DNA from: Hydrogenophaga flava NBRC 102514
Lineage (GTDB): Bacteria > Pseudomonadota > Gammaproteobacteria > Burkholderiales > Burkholderiaceae_C
Assembly: GCF_001571145.1 (NCBI RefSeq)
Contig: NZ_BCTF01000014.1
Coordinates: 62,001 to 126,000, forward strand
Length of the DNA: 64,000 nucleotides
Reading direction: 5' to 3'
The position numbers and the translations under genes are program-made. Shown here one piece after another: positions 1 through 8,925 of this stretch (within the stretch, counting starts at the first letter, position 1; each line of letters begins with the position of its first letter). Under the pieces are notes generated by a model. It was not told the DNA's origin. It saw nothing but the letters and a program-made list of their open reading frames with translations, and made no database searches.

Positions 1-401
1 TTGCCCAGCGCGAAGGCGTCGAAGCAGACTGTGTTCATCAGCTCGGCGTCGGCCTCGCCCTTGAACAGCATGAAGTACAGCGAGCCGGTGACGGCGTCGC
101 CCGCGTGCAGCCGAATCACGTCCTTGCGCTTTTCATAGGCCTTGAAGGCCGCGGTGACCCGGGGAAAGCCACCCAAGTCGACGCGGGTGGCCACCCCGTC
201 GATCTGCAGCTCGGTGTCCGTGAACGGGTCGAGCTGCGAGTGGTGGTCGTTGATGTGTGCCAGCGTCAGGTCGATGGCGGGGAAACGGGGCTGGCCGGTC
301 TTGGGTGTGGTTTCGGACTCGCCTCCACCACAGGCCGATAGGGTCAGTGCCAGACCCGCGCACAGTGCGACCAGGCTGCGCCTCAGGGGATGTGCATTCA
401 A
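1..401 (-). CDS. 5'-nucleotidase / UDP-sugar hydrolase family lipoprotein (N-terminal part)
   Basis: The first 133 residues of a protein that runs off the left edge. A TTG start at 401 is chosen because GAGGAG lies six bases upstream; the in-frame ATG-like alternative a few bases on stops after four codons. Residues 1-24 form a lipoprotein signal ending in LSAC, so Cys24 should be lipidated. The mature part has the metallophosphoesterase motif AHINDHHS near residue 50 and, further on, RLHAGDAVTGS, the second metal-binding block of the 5'-nucleotidase/UshA family. Expected role: periplasmic hydrolysis of nucleotides or UDP-sugars. The substrate-binding C-terminal domain is outside the window, so the exact substrate cannot be judged. 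Confidence 0.75.
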   Translation of the reverse strand, partial: MNAHPLRRSLVALCAGLALTLSACGGGESETTPKTGQPRFPAIDLTLAHINDHHSQLDPFTDTELQIDGVATRVDLGGFPRVTAAFKAYEKRKDVIRLHAGDAVTGSLYFMLFKGEADAELMNTVCFDAFALG

Positions 402-484
402 GGCTTTCTCCTCGTGGATGAGATGAAAGCCGGATCGTGCGTGGGCTTGGTGACGGGCCTGTGAAACGGGCACGAGGGGCGGGG

Positions 485-1255
485 TCAGACCTCGACTGGG
501 GTCTCTTCTGCGTCGAAGCTGTCGCGGAACGTGAACCAGATCGATGTGAAGAACATCGAGGCCATGAAGAGCACCGCCGGGTAGACGATCAGGCCCGCGG
601 CGTCTGCGCCGCCGAGCAGGGCACTGAGCAGACTCAGGGACACGCTGAAGGCCACGAACAGCCCGGTCCAGCCGAGCAGGAACACCAGCAGCGCGCCCTT
701 GTTGGCCCAGCTGGCCATGAGGCTGAAGAACAGGCTCTTGACCGGTGGCACGTCGTGCCAGAAGAGCAGGGCGGGCGCGTGCCAGAACAGCATTTGCAGC
801 GGCATCATGGCCGCCAGGCCGAACCACAGTGCCGGACTGGTGACCATGCTGCGCATGGCCTCCTCGGCGGTCATGGTGGCGGCGCCCTCGGGGTTGCCTT
901 CCATCAGGCCCACCAGCAGCAGGATCACCAGCAGCCCCAGGCCGTACAGACCGCCCAGGGTGAGCATGCCCCGGGTCTTGGCGGGGCCGCCACGGAGGGC
1001 GGTGACCAGCTGCTTGGGCATCGGGAACCGCCCGGCCTCGGCCTCGCGCGAGGCCGACATCAGGCCCAGGTTGACCGCCGGGGTCAGCAGGGTGGCCAGG
1101 GCGGTGCCGAGGAAGGGCACAAGGGCCAGCACCGACACCACCGCCATGAACATGAAGAACAGGCCCGACATGGCCGGCGGTTGCCGCAGGAAGGTCTTGA
1201 CGCCCAGCCGCACCCACTGCAGGCCGGTGGAAGCGGGCACGGTGCGCAGTTTCAT
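485..1255 (-). CDS. BPSS1780-type integral membrane protein
   Basis: A 256-residue membrane protein with about five or six hydrophobic segments. The N-terminus (MKLRTVPASTGLQWVRLGVK) and the Pro/Gly-rich first membrane segment resemble the BPSS1780 family of betaproteobacteria, whose function is unknown. It starts 10 bp after the thrB stop codon on the same strand, so it is probably the last gene of the DUF2782-like/thrB operon. I see no catalytic motif. A role in transport or envelope function would be a guess. Confidence 0.7.
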   Translation of the reverse strand: MKLRTVPASTGLQWVRLGVKTFLRQPPAMSGLFFMFMAVVSVLALVPFLGTALATLLTPAVNLGLMSASREAEAGRFPMPKQLVTALRGGPAKTRGMLTLGGLYGLGLLVILLLVGLMEGNPEGAATMTAEEAMRSMVTSPALWFGLAAMMPLQMLFWHAPALLFWHDVPPVKSLFFSLMASWANKGALLVFLLGWTGLFVAFSVSLSLLSALLGGADAAGLIVYPAVLFMASMFFTSIWFTFRDSFDAEETPVEV

Positions 1256-1265
1256 GGCACGGCCT

Positions 1266-2276
1266 TCAGGCGGGCACGCCGCCGGCGTCGCGCAGCGAGT
1301 CCGCCAGCTCGCGGGCCTGGCGCACGCGTTCGCGCAGCACGCGCTCGAAATGGCCCGGGTCGTGCGGCTTGAGCATCGCTGCCTCGCGCGGCAGGTGCCA
1401 GTCCCACAGCCGCGAGAGCCAGAAGCGCAGCGCGCCAGCGCGCAGCATGGCGGGCAGCAGCTGGCGTTCGGCCGCCGTCAGCGGGCGCACCGACTGGTAG
1501 GCCGCCAGCATGGCGTGCGCGCGGCTCTCGTCGTGCAGGCCGTCGGCCGCCTCGTCGCCGTGGAAGATGCACCAGTCGTTCAGCGTCACCGCCAGGTCGA
1601 ACAGCCAGCTGTCGTTGCCGGCGAAGTAGAAGTCGAAGAAACCGCAGAGGCGGTCGCCGTCGAACATCACGTTGTCGCGGAACAGGTCGGCGTGCACCGG
1701 GCCATGGGGCAGCGCCTTGAACGCGGGCTGCGCGGCCACGTGGTTCTGGTAGGCCCGCTCGCTGCGGATCAGGATGGCCTGGTCGTCGCTCAGGTGGGGC
1801 AGCACCACCGGCACCGTCTCGTTCCACCAGGCCAGGCCGCGCAGGTTGGGCTGCTGCATGGCGAAGTCCTGGCCGGCCAGGTGCATGCGGGCGAGCATGG
1901 CGCCCACCGCCTCGCAGTGCACCACCGAGGGCCGCAGTTCGCTGTGCCCGGCCAGCTTGTTGACCACGGCTGCGGGCTTGCCCTGCAGCCTGTGCAGGAT
2001 CTCGCCCTTGGGTTTGGCGGCGGGTTCGGGCACCGGGATGCCCTTTTGCGCCAGGTGCTTCATCAGCCGCAGGTAATACGGCAGCTGTTCGAAGCCCAGG
2101 CGCTCGAACACCGTGAGCACGTGTTCGGTCTCGACGCCGTCCAGCACCGTGGTGGCGAAGTAGTTGGTGTTTTCAATGCCCCCCTGGATGCCGCGCAAGG
2201 CGGTGAGCTCACCCAGTTGGAGTTCGCGCAGCAGCGCAGCGGCTTCGTCCTGCGGGACTTCGGTGTAAACGGCCAT
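1266..2276 (-). CDS. thrB: homoserine kinase (aminoglycoside phosphotransferase fold)
   Basis: A 336-residue homoserine kinase of the APH-fold type found in many proteobacteria, unrelated to the GHMP-type ThrB of E. coli. It phosphorylates homoserine in threonine synthesis in the cytosol. Visible motifs are the Gly-rich GIQGGIENTNYF near residue 30, the catalytic-loop HADLFRDN at 195-202 with Asp and Asn for phosphotransfer, and FFDFY at about 213-217, equivalent to the metal-binding DFG. Length fits the family. It lies 15 bp downstream of the DUF2782-like gene and 10 bp upstream of the BPSS1780-type gene, so the three are probably cotranscribed. Confidence 0.93.
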   Translation of the reverse strand: MAVYTEVPQDEAAALLRELQLGELTALRGIQGGIENTNYFATTVLDGVETEHVLTVFERLGFEQLPYYLRLMKHLAQKGIPVPEPAAKPKGEILHRLQGKPAAVVNKLAGHSELRPSVVHCEAVGAMLARMHLAGQDFAMQQPNLRGLAWWNETVPVVLPHLSDDQAILIRSERAYQNHVAAQPAFKALPHGPVHADLFRDNVMFDGDRLCGFFDFYFAGNDSWLFDLAVTLNDWCIFHGDEAADGLHDESRAHAMLAAYQSVRPLTAAERQLLPAMLRAGALRFWLSRLWDWHLPREAAMLKPHDPGHFERVLRERVRQARELADSLRDAGGVPA

Positions 2277-2291
2277 GGAAACGGGAAAGGA

Positions 2292-2624
2292 TCAGAAGCT
2301 CAGAAGGCGCCAGCGGCTGCGGCCGCTGCTGCCCTGGCCTTCGGTGGGCAGGTCCGAGCCGCTCTGGGGGGCAATTTCATAGGCCGGGGCGCCGTTCTTG
2401 GGCTGCACGTCGATGCTGCGGGTCTGGCCGCCGATGCGCACCTCGTCGATGCGGGAGCCGGCGTCTTCGTGCGTGATGCGTTCGATCACCTTGGCTTCGC
2501 CCGCCGGCAGACGGGGCTGTTCGGCCGGTGTGGGCGCCGGGGTGCCGGTCTGGGCCAGCACGGGCAGGGACGCGGCAATGGCGAGGGCCAGCGGGAGGGA
2601 TCGGAGCAGGGTTGGGGCGCGCAT
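2292..2624 (-). CDS. DUF2782-like small exported protein
   Basis: A 110-residue protein with a signal peptide (MRAPTLLRSLPLALAIAASL, cleavage likely after VLAQ), a Pro/Thr-rich linker, and a short domain beginning near KVIERITHEDAGSRIDEVRI. This layout and position, divergent from polA and before thrB, match the betaproteobacterial DUF2782 proteins of unknown function. The ATG is preceded by TACAAT and only five bases, so the mRNA may be leaderless. A long antisense reading frame extends it across polA, but the signal peptide and composition support the short form only. Confidence 0.7.
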   Translation of the reverse strand: MRAPTLLRSLPLALAIAASLPVLAQTGTPAPTPAEQPRLPAGEAKVIERITHEDAGSRIDEVRIGGQTRSIDVQPKNGAPAYEIAPQSGSDLPTEGQGSSGRSRWRLLSF

Positions 2625-2629
2625 GCCGC

Positions 2630-2635
2630 ATTGTA
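2630..2635 (-). promoter_or_regulatory. -10 element of the thrB operon, leaderless type
   Basis: On the minus strand TACAAT is followed by five bases and then the ATG at 2624. There is no Shine-Dalgarno sequence. Transcription would start at or next to the A of the ATG. No good -35 is visible. Confidence 0.5.
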
Positions 2636-2677
2636 GGCACGGACCGGCCCTGTCGCCGCTGCTGCCCGGCCATCCCC

Positions 2678-2683
2678 GACAAT
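2678..2683 (+). promoter_or_regulatory. -10 element of polA, leaderless type
   Basis: GACAAT lies seven bases before the polA ATG at 2691, with only C-rich sequence and no Shine-Dalgarno between them. The spacing predicts a transcript that begins at or within a base of the start codon. The -35 region is not recognisable. Confidence 0.45.
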
Positions 2684-2690
2684 CGCCCCC

Positions 2691-5480
2691 ATGTCCGAAC
2701 AAACCACCCCGCGCCTGCTGCTGGTCGACGGCTCCAGCTACCTCTACCGCGCCTTCTTCGCCGGCGGCGACGCCATGAGCACCACCCTTCCAGACGGCAC
2801 GGTGCAGAAGACTGGCGCCATCCGCATCATCATCAACATGATGCAGAAGCTGCTGAACGACTACCCGTCGACCTACGCAGCCTGCGTCTTCGACGCCAAG
2901 GGCCCGACCTTCCGCGATGCCCTCTACCCTGAGTACAAGGCCCAGCGCAGCCCCATGCCTGACGACCTGCGCAGCCAGATCACGCCGATCCACGAGGTGG
3001 TGCGCCTCTCGGGCTGGCCGGTGCTGGACGTGCCCGGCGTCGAGGCCGACGACGTGATCGGCACGCTCGCCGTCACGGCGGCGCAGCAGGGCATCGAGGT
3101 GCTGATCAGCAGCGGCGACAAGGACCTGGCGCAGCTGGTGAACGAACACATCACCATCATCGACACCATGAGCGGCAAGGTGCGTGACCTGGCCGGGGTG
3201 GAGGCCGAGTTCGGCGTGCCCGCGCGCCTGATGCTGGACTACCAGATGCTGGTGGGCGACACGGTGGACAACGTGCCCGGCGTGCAGGGGGTGGGCCCCA
3301 AGACGGCCGTGAAGCTGCTGCAGGAATACGGGTCTATCGACCAGCTGATCGCTCAGGCGGACCAGGTCAAGGGCGCCGTGGGCGAGAAGCTGCGCAAGGC
3401 GCTGGACTGGCTGCCCACGGGGCGCCAGCTGCTGACCATCAAGACGGATTGCGACCTCAACGGCTGGGTGCCGGGGCTGCCGGCACTGGACGCGGTGCGC
3501 ATGGGCGAACCGCAGAAGGCGCCGCTGCGCACGTTCTACGAAACCTACGGCTTCAAGGGCCTGGCCAAGGCGCTGGGTGGCGGCGAGGCGGCGGCACCGG
3601 CTGCCGCGCCCGTTGCAGCGCCGGGCGGCACCGATGACTTGTTTGCCGAACCGGCCGCCGCCGCACCGCGCGCCAGCACCCTGGCCTACGACACCATCCT
3701 CACCTGGGAGGCGTTCGATGCCTGGCTGGCGAAGATCGAGGCCGCCGACCTGACCGCCATCGACACCGAGACCACGTCGCTGGACGAAATGGTGGCGCAG
3801 ATCGTGGGCATCAGTTTCAGTGTCACCCCGGGCGAAGCCGCCTACATCCCGCTCAAACACGAGGGGCCGGACGCGCCCGGGCAGTTGCCGTTCGACGAGG
3901 TGCTCGCCAAGCTCAAGCCCTGGCTGGAAAACCCGGCCAAGCACAAGCTCGGACAACACATCAAGTACGACCGCCACGTGTTCGCTAACCACGGCATCGA
4001 GGTGCAGGGCTACGCGCACGACACCATGCTGCAGAGCTATGTGCTGGAAGTGCACAAGCCGCACGGCCTGTCCAGCCTGGCCGAGCGCCACCTGGGCCGC
4101 AGCGGCATCCAGTACGAAGACCTGTGCGGCAAGGGCGCGCACCAGATCCCGTTCGCGCAAGTCGATGTGGCCAAGGCCGCCGAATACTCCTGCGAAGACA
4201 GCGACCAGACCCTGGACGTGCACCGCGCCCTGTGGCCGCAGATCGAAGCCGACGCCAAGCTGAAGTTCATCTACGAACTCGAAATCGCGAGCAGCGAAAC
4301 CCTCTACCGCATCGAACGCAACGGCGTGCTGATCGACGCGCCCACGCTGGCCAAACAGAGCCACGAACTGGGGCAGCGCATCTTCGCGCTGGAGCAGGAG
4401 GCCTACGAAATCGCTGGCCAGCCCTTCAACCTCAGCAGCCCCAAGCAACTGGGCGAGATTTTCTTCGACAAGCTGGGCCTGCCCGTCATCAAGAAGACCG
4501 CCACAGGCGCGCGCAGCACCGACGAAGAGGTGCTGGAAAAACTGGCCGAGGACTACCCGCTGCCGGCGAAGATCCTGGAGCACCGCAGCCTCATCAAGCT
4601 CAAGGGCACCTACACCGACAAGCTGGCCCAGCTGGCGCTGCCGCGCACCGGCCGTGTGCACACCCACTACGCGCAGGCCGTGGCCGTGACCGGGCGCCTG
4701 TCCAGCAACGACCCCAACCTGCAGAACATCCCCATCCGCACCGCCGAAGGCCGCAAGGTGCGCGAGGCCTTCGTCGCCGCGCTGGGGCACGTGATTGCCA
4801 GCGCCGACTACTCGCAGATCGAGCTGCGCATCATGGCCCATCTCAGTGACGATGCGGCCCTGCTGCGCGCCTTCCAGGAAGGGCAGGACGTGCACCGAGC
4901 CACCGCGGCCGAGGTGTTCGGCATCACGCCGGCCGAGGTCAGCAACGAGCAGCGCCGCTACGCCAAGACCATCAACTTCGGCCTCATCTACGGCATGGGG
5001 ACGTTTGGCCTGGCCAAGTCGCTGGGCATCGAGAACGCCGCCGCCAAGACCTATATAGACCGCTATTTCGCGCGCTTTGCCGGCGTCAAGCAGTACATGG
5101 ACGACACGCGCGCGCTCGCCAAGGAGCAGGGCTACGTGGAAACCGCGTTCGGCCGCAAGCTGGTGCTGCCCGACATCAAGAACGCCAAGGGCGCCAAGCT
5201 GGCCGCGCTGGAGCGCCAGGCCATCAACGCGCCCATGCAGGGCACGGCGGCCGACCTCATCAAGCTGGCCATGGTGGCGGTGCAGAAGGCGCTGGACGAC
5301 CAGGGCAAGGGCACGAAGATGATCATGCAGGTGCACGACGAACTGGTGTTCGAGGTGCCCGAGGCCGAGGTGGACTGGCTGCGCACCGAGATCCCGCGCC
5401 TGATGGCGGGTGTGGCGCAGCTCAAGGTGCCGCTGCTGGCCGAGGTGGGCGTGGGGCCGAACTGGGAACAAGCGCACTGA
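2691..5480 (+). CDS. polA: DNA polymerase I
   Basis: A 929-residue DNA polymerase I with all three activities. Residues 1-290 form the 5'-3' exonuclease (EADD near 118-121, VGDTVDNVPG near 188-197). An Ala/Pro-rich linker covers about 298-330. The 3'-5' proofreading domain keeps D358 and E360 in AIDTETTSLD and a later YSCEDSD block, so proofreading should be active. The polymerase domain has ADYSQIELRI, RRYAKTINFGLIYG and the final QVHDELVFE motif with His882. It fills gaps after repair and Okazaki fragment processing in the cytosol. It is divergent from the DUF2782-like gene across 66 bp and converges with the PhoD-like gene. Confidence 0.98.
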   Translation: MSEQTTPRLLLVDGSSYLYRAFFAGGDAMSTTLPDGTVQKTGAIRIIINMMQKLLNDYPSTYAACVFDAKGPTFRDALYPEYKAQRSPMPDDLRSQITPIHEVVRLSGWPVLDVPGVEADDVIGTLAVTAAQQGIEVLISSGDKDLAQLVNEHITIIDTMSGKVRDLAGVEAEFGVPARLMLDYQMLVGDTVDNVPGVQGVGPKTAVKLLQEYGSIDQLIAQADQVKGAVGEKLRKALDWLPTGRQLLTIKTDCDLNGWVPGLPALDAVRMGEPQKAPLRTFYETYGFKGLAKALGGGEAAAPAAAPVAAPGGTDDLFAEPAAAAPRASTLAYDTILTWEAFDAWLAKIEAADLTAIDTETTSLDEMVAQIVGISFSVTPGEAAYIPLKHEGPDAPGQLPFDEVLAKLKPWLENPAKHKLGQHIKYDRHVFANHGIEVQGYAHDTMLQSYVLEVHKPHGLSSLAERHLGRSGIQYEDLCGKGAHQIPFAQVDVAKAAEYSCEDSDQTLDVHRALWPQIEADAKLKFIYELEIASSETLYRIERNGVLIDAPTLAKQSHELGQRIFALEQEAYEIAGQPFNLSSPKQLGEIFFDKLGLPVIKKTATGARSTDEEVLEKLAEDYPLPAKILEHRSLIKLKGTYTDKLAQLALPRTGRVHTHYAQAVAVTGRLSSNDPNLQNIPIRTAEGRKVREAFVAALGHVIASADYSQIELRIMAHLSDDAALLRAFQEGQDVHRATAAEVFGITPAEVSNEQRRYAKTINFGLIYGMGTFGLAKSLGIENAAAKTYIDRYFARFAGVKQYMDDTRALAKEQGYVETAFGRKLVLPDIKNAKGAKLAALERQAINAPMQGTAADLIKLAMVAVQKALDDQGKGTKMIMQVHDELVFEVPEAEVDWLRTEIPRLMAGVAQLKVPLLAEVGVGPNWEQAH

Positions 5481-5492
5481 GTGCCCGCGGCC

Positions 5493-7052
5493 TCAGCCCA
5501 CCGGCAGCACCACCTTCGTGTACGGGTGGTCGATGCCTTCCGCCCACAAGTTGACCCACAGGCGGTCCGCGCCCCCAGGCGCATCGGTCTGCAGGGTCAT
5601 GAAGTTGCGGCAGCCGATCAGCCGGCGCCGGGCGGTCGGGAACTCCACCATCTGGCCGGTCAGCCCAGGCTCCAGGGTCTCGGTCTGCTTGCAGGCCTCT
5701 TCGAGGAAGTAGCGCGCCACGCCAGCCGGCGGCGGGTGGGTCACGCCGCTGCTGGTGAGCTGGGTCAGGCCGCGCGCCTCGGGCGAGAGGTCGCTGCGGT
5801 CCGACTCGATCACGCCGATGGCGGCCACGTGCACGTCGCCCGAGAGCACGGTGACCCGCAGGCCGCGCGCGCTGGCGTCCAGCAGCCGGTGCACCAGGCG
5901 CAGGCGTTCGGCCTGGTGGGGTGGGCTGGTCCAGTGGTCGCGCAGGTCGTCTTCCAGTTCCTCGATGGCCGGCAGGGCGCCGAGCATCTTCTCCAGCTGC
6001 TCGAAGCTGGGGTGCATCACCGGGATGCTGCTTATCACCAGCAAGTGCCGCAGGTCACCGGCGGCCAGCTGGGCGTCGAGCCAGGCGTAGACGGCGCTCC
6101 AGCTGGCCGGGCTCATCACCTGGTCGGCCAGCACGGTCTTGCGTCCTGCGGCGTCGGTGCTTTCGCTGCGCGGCCGGCGCTCGCTGCGCAGGTCGAGCAC
6201 CAGCAGGCCGGTGCTGCCGAAGCGGTAGGCGCTGTTGTGTGCGGTCTGGGCGGGCAGGGTGGCAGGCGGCGGTGCACCCAGCATCTGGCGCTGGAACAGT
6301 TCGAACGCAGAGCGGGCGATCTCGAACAGGCCCTGGAACACGGGGCTGCCGTGCAGCTCGCCCGGGTGTGATCCCCAGCCATCGATGATGTCGTGGTCGT
6401 CCCACATCATCACGCTGGGCACCGAGGCCAGCAGCGCGGCGGTCTCGGGCTGGTTCCAGCGTTCCAGGTAGAACTCGGCGAAACGGGTCTGCAGCGCGGC
6501 CCGCAGGCTGTCGCTGAAAGCCATGTGGGTGCGGGTGAACCACTCGACCTCGGTCCAGTCCCGCAGCTCGGGCACGGTGGCCCAGATGTCGTCGCTGTAG
6601 ATCTGGTCACCGCCCATGAGCAGCAGCTCCAGCGGCCCGGCCGGGATGCCGTCGACGCGCTCCTGCTGCTCGTGCAGGTGGCCCATGCGGGCCCAGAGGG
6701 CGTTGGCGTTCTTCATGGTCTTGCGGGTGCGCGCGTCGGAGAACCCATTGCACGACACGTAGGCCATGCTGGGCGTGGCGCCCAGGGCAGGCACCTGGAA
6801 GCTGTGGCTGTGGCCCGCCAGCCGGTAGCCGATGCGCTGGGCGCTGGCGGTCTGCCGCACCGCGATGTCGAAGCGCCAGGCGGTGGCGTCCAGGCCGGGC
6901 ACCGGCCCGCTGGTGCCGCTGACCAGCTCGGCCGGCACGTTCAGGCGCAGCGCCGGCTGCGGATCGGTGGCGTCGCAGACGATCATCAGGCTCAAACCCC
7001 AGACGCCGCCCTGGCATCCGAGAAACTGCAGAATGGGTCCGGTCAGGGTCAT
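5493..7052 (-). CDS. PhoD-like alkaline phosphatase family protein
   Basis: A 519-residue metallophosphatase of the alkaline phosphatase D superfamily. The start at 7052 is chosen because GGAGGA lies just upstream; a longer frame to 7157 has no ribosome site and runs into the divergent gene. Metal-binding blocks visible are MGGDQIYSDD, MMWDDHDIIDGWGSH and VTVLSGDVHVAAIG, in the usual family order. There is no signal peptide or Tat motif, unlike classical PhoD, so it is probably cytosolic and of unknown substrate. It is divergent from the dienelactone hydrolase gene across 82 bp and its stop is 12 bp from that of polA. Confidence 0.82.
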   Translation of the reverse strand: MTLTGPILQFLGCQGGVWGLSLMIVCDATDPQPALRLNVPAELVSGTSGPVPGLDATAWRFDIAVRQTASAQRIGYRLAGHSHSFQVPALGATPSMAYVSCNGFSDARTRKTMKNANALWARMGHLHEQQERVDGIPAGPLELLLMGGDQIYSDDIWATVPELRDWTEVEWFTRTHMAFSDSLRAALQTRFAEFYLERWNQPETAALLASVPSVMMWDDHDIIDGWGSHPGELHGSPVFQGLFEIARSAFELFQRQMLGAPPPATLPAQTAHNSAYRFGSTGLLVLDLRSERRPRSESTDAAGRKTVLADQVMSPASWSAVYAWLDAQLAAGDLRHLLVISSIPVMHPSFEQLEKMLGALPAIEELEDDLRDHWTSPPHQAERLRLVHRLLDASARGLRVTVLSGDVHVAAIGVIESDRSDLSPEARGLTQLTSSGVTHPPPAGVARYFLEEACKQTETLEPGLTGQMVEFPTARRRLIGCRNFMTLQTDAPGGADRLWVNLWAEGIDHPYTKVVLPVG

Positions 7053-7134
7053 GGCGCTGTCCTCCGATGCGCGCCATTGTGTGCCCGACCTGCGCACGCC
7101 GCATCCCCTTTTCAGCCACACCCAGGAGACACCG

Positions 7135-8034
7135 ATGCTCAACACCGACCTGATCACCGACAGCCAGGCCCTGCTCGACGCGAAGGCGTCGCAGGGTCAT
7201 GCCACCCGCCGCACCGCACTCAAGGCCGCACTGGGCGTGGGCTACGCCGCCTCGGTGCTGCCGGTGATGGCGCAGACGGCGATCAAGACATCTGCCGACG
7301 GGCTGACCGCAGGCGAGGTGATGATCGATGTCAACGGCTTCAAGATGCCCGCCTACCGCGCGGCGCCGGCCGGCAAGACCGGGCTGCCGGTGGTGCTGGT
7401 GCTGTCCGAGATCTTCGGCGTGCACGAGTACATCGCCGACACCGCGCGCCGGTTTGCCAAGGCCGGCTTTCTGGCCATCGCGCCGGAGCTGTTCGTGCGC
7501 CAGGGCGACGCCCAGAGCTACGGCGAGATGGCCAAGCTGATCGCCGAGGTGATCTCGAAGGTGCCGGACGCCCAGGTGATGGCCGATCTGGACGCCACGG
7601 TGAAGTGGGCCGCGGCCAACGGTGGCGATGCGAAGAAGCTGGGCCTGACCGGTTTCTGCTGGGGCGGGCGCCAGGTCTGGCTGTACGCCGCGCACAACCC
7701 GGCGGTGAAGGCCGGCGTGGCCTGGTACGGCCGGCTGGTCGGCCAGACCAGCGAGCTCAACCCGAAGCACCCGGTGGATGTGGCGGCCGGCCTGAACGGC
7801 CCGGTGCTGGGCCTCTACGGCGCGGCCGACACCGGCATTCCGCTTGACACGGTTGATAAGATGAAAGCTGCTTTGGCGGCCGGCAATGCGGCGGCCAAGG
7901 CGTCGAGCTTTGTGGTGTACCCGGATGCGCCGCACGCCTTCCACGCCGACTACCGGCCGAGTTTCCGCAAGGAGCCGGCCGAAGACGGCTGGAAGCGGGC
8001 GCTGGCCTGGTTCCAGCAGCACGGCGTCGCCTGA
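7135..8034 (+). CDS. dienelactone hydrolase family protein with Tat-type signal
   Basis: A 299-residue alpha/beta hydrolase. The catalytic triad is Cys175 (in GFCWGG), Asp232 (GAADTG) and His267 (APHAFH), and Glu92 in SEIFG matches the conserved family Glu. The nucleophile is therefore Cys, as in carboxymethylenebutenolidase. Residues 24-47 contain TRRTALK followed by a hydrophobic run ending in VMAQ, which looks like a twin-arginine signal, so the enzyme is probably exported folded. The ATG at 7135 follows a CAGGAG ribosome site. A strong terminator follows at 8058. The natural substrate is unknown. Confidence 0.85.
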   Translation: MLNTDLITDSQALLDAKASQGHATRRTALKAALGVGYAASVLPVMAQTAIKTSADGLTAGEVMIDVNGFKMPAYRAAPAGKTGLPVVLVLSEIFGVHEYIADTARRFAKAGFLAIAPELFVRQGDAQSYGEMAKLIAEVISKVPDAQVMADLDATVKWAAANGGDAKKLGLTGFCWGGRQVWLYAAHNPAVKAGVAWYGRLVGQTSELNPKHPVDVAAGLNGPVLGLYGAADTGIPLDTVDKMKAALAAGNAAAKASSFVVYPDAPHAFHADYRPSFRKEPAEDGWKRALAWFQQHGVA

Positions 8035-8057
8035 CGCTGCCTGCAGACCCCACCCCC

Positions 8058-8084
8058 GGGCCGCCTGTGCGGCCCTTTCTTTTT
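8058..8084 (+). terminator. intrinsic terminator after the dienelactone hydrolase gene
   Basis: GGGCCGC, a four-base loop CTGT, then GCGGCCC and TTTCTTTTT. It separates the hydrolase from the ZIP transporter gene that starts 16 bp later. Confidence 0.8.
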
Positions 8085-8099
8085 GGTTGACGACATTTC

Positions 8100-8909
8100 A
8101 TGACCCTGATTGCGATCCTGTTGGGCACCGTGGCGGCGGGGGTGGGCAGCGTGTGGCTGGCCGCGGCGCTGGGCATGGGGGTGCTGGCGCGGTTCACGCA
8201 GCACATGCTGAGCCTGGCCGCGGGTGCGCTGCTGGCCACCGCCTTCATGCACCTGCTGCCCGAGGCGTTCGAGAGTCAGGCGGGCGCGCACGAACTCTTC
8301 TCCCTGCTGCTGGGTGGTCTGGTGTTCTTCTTCCTGCTGGACAAGGCCGAGCTGTGGCACCACGGCCACGAACACCACCATGGCGGGGATCACCACGATA
8401 ACGGCCATGACCACGCGCATGCGCACGTCCAGGGTCATGACCATGGGCACGGCGCTCGTTCCGGTGGCTGGACGGTGCTGGCCGGCGACAGCGTGCACGC
8501 CTTCGGCGACGGCATCCTGATTGCTTCGGCGTTTGTGGCCGACCTGCGGCTGGGTGCGGTGACCGCGCTGGCGGTGCTGGCGCACGAGGTGCCGCACCAC
8601 ATGGGCGACCTGGTGGTGCTGCAGCAGACCTCGGGCACGCGCCGCGCCGCCCTGGTGAAGGTGTCGCTGGCCGGCACGGTGACGGCGCTGGGCGGGCTGG
8701 TGGGTTACCTGCTGCTGGGCCAGCTCGAAGACTGGCTGCCGTACTTCCTGGTCGCTGCCTCCAGCAGCTTTGTCTATGTGGCGCTGGCCGACCTGATTCC
8801 CCAGCTGCAGAAGCGGCTGGGTCTGCGCGCGACGGTGGCCCAGATCGCCTGGCTGCTGGCGGGTATTGCCCTGGTGACCCTGGTCAGCGGGATGGCGCAC
8901 GCCCACTGA
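8100..8909 (+). CDS. ZIP family divalent metal transporter
   Basis: A 269-residue ZIP transporter with about eight membrane segments. A His-rich cytosolic loop at about 80-120 alternates His with Gly and Asp and probably binds metal. Transmembrane helix 4 has HAFGDGILIASAF and helix 5 has HEVPHHMGD, the paired metal-binding motifs of the family. Expected role: uptake of Zn(II), or possibly Fe(II) or Mn(II), across the inner membrane; the sequence does not settle which. It has its own region after a terminator and converges with a histidine kinase gene. Confidence 0.9.
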   Translation: MTLIAILLGTVAAGVGSVWLAAALGMGVLARFTQHMLSLAAGALLATAFMHLLPEAFESQAGAHELFSLLLGGLVFFFLLDKAELWHHGHEHHHGGDHHDNGHDHAHAHVQGHDHGHGARSGGWTVLAGDSVHAFGDGILIASAFVADLRLGAVTALAVLAHEVPHHMGDLVVLQQTSGTRRAALVKVSLAGTVTALGGLVGYLLLGQLEDWLPYFLVAASSSFVYVALADLIPQLQKRLGLRATVAQIAWLLAGIALVTLVSGMAHAH

Positions 8910-8925
8910 GTCGCAGCCAGCGGCC

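Noticed and set aside
2292..5477. A 1061-codon open frame antisense to polA
   Set aside because: It is a GC-rich shadow of polA codons with His/Gln/Val-rich low-complexity content. Only its last 110 codons, with signal peptide and promoter, are a real gene.
8330..8460. CAC/CAT-rich repeats as a DNA-level repeat element
   Set aside because: They encode the His-rich metal-binding loop of the ZIP transporter and are explained by protein function.
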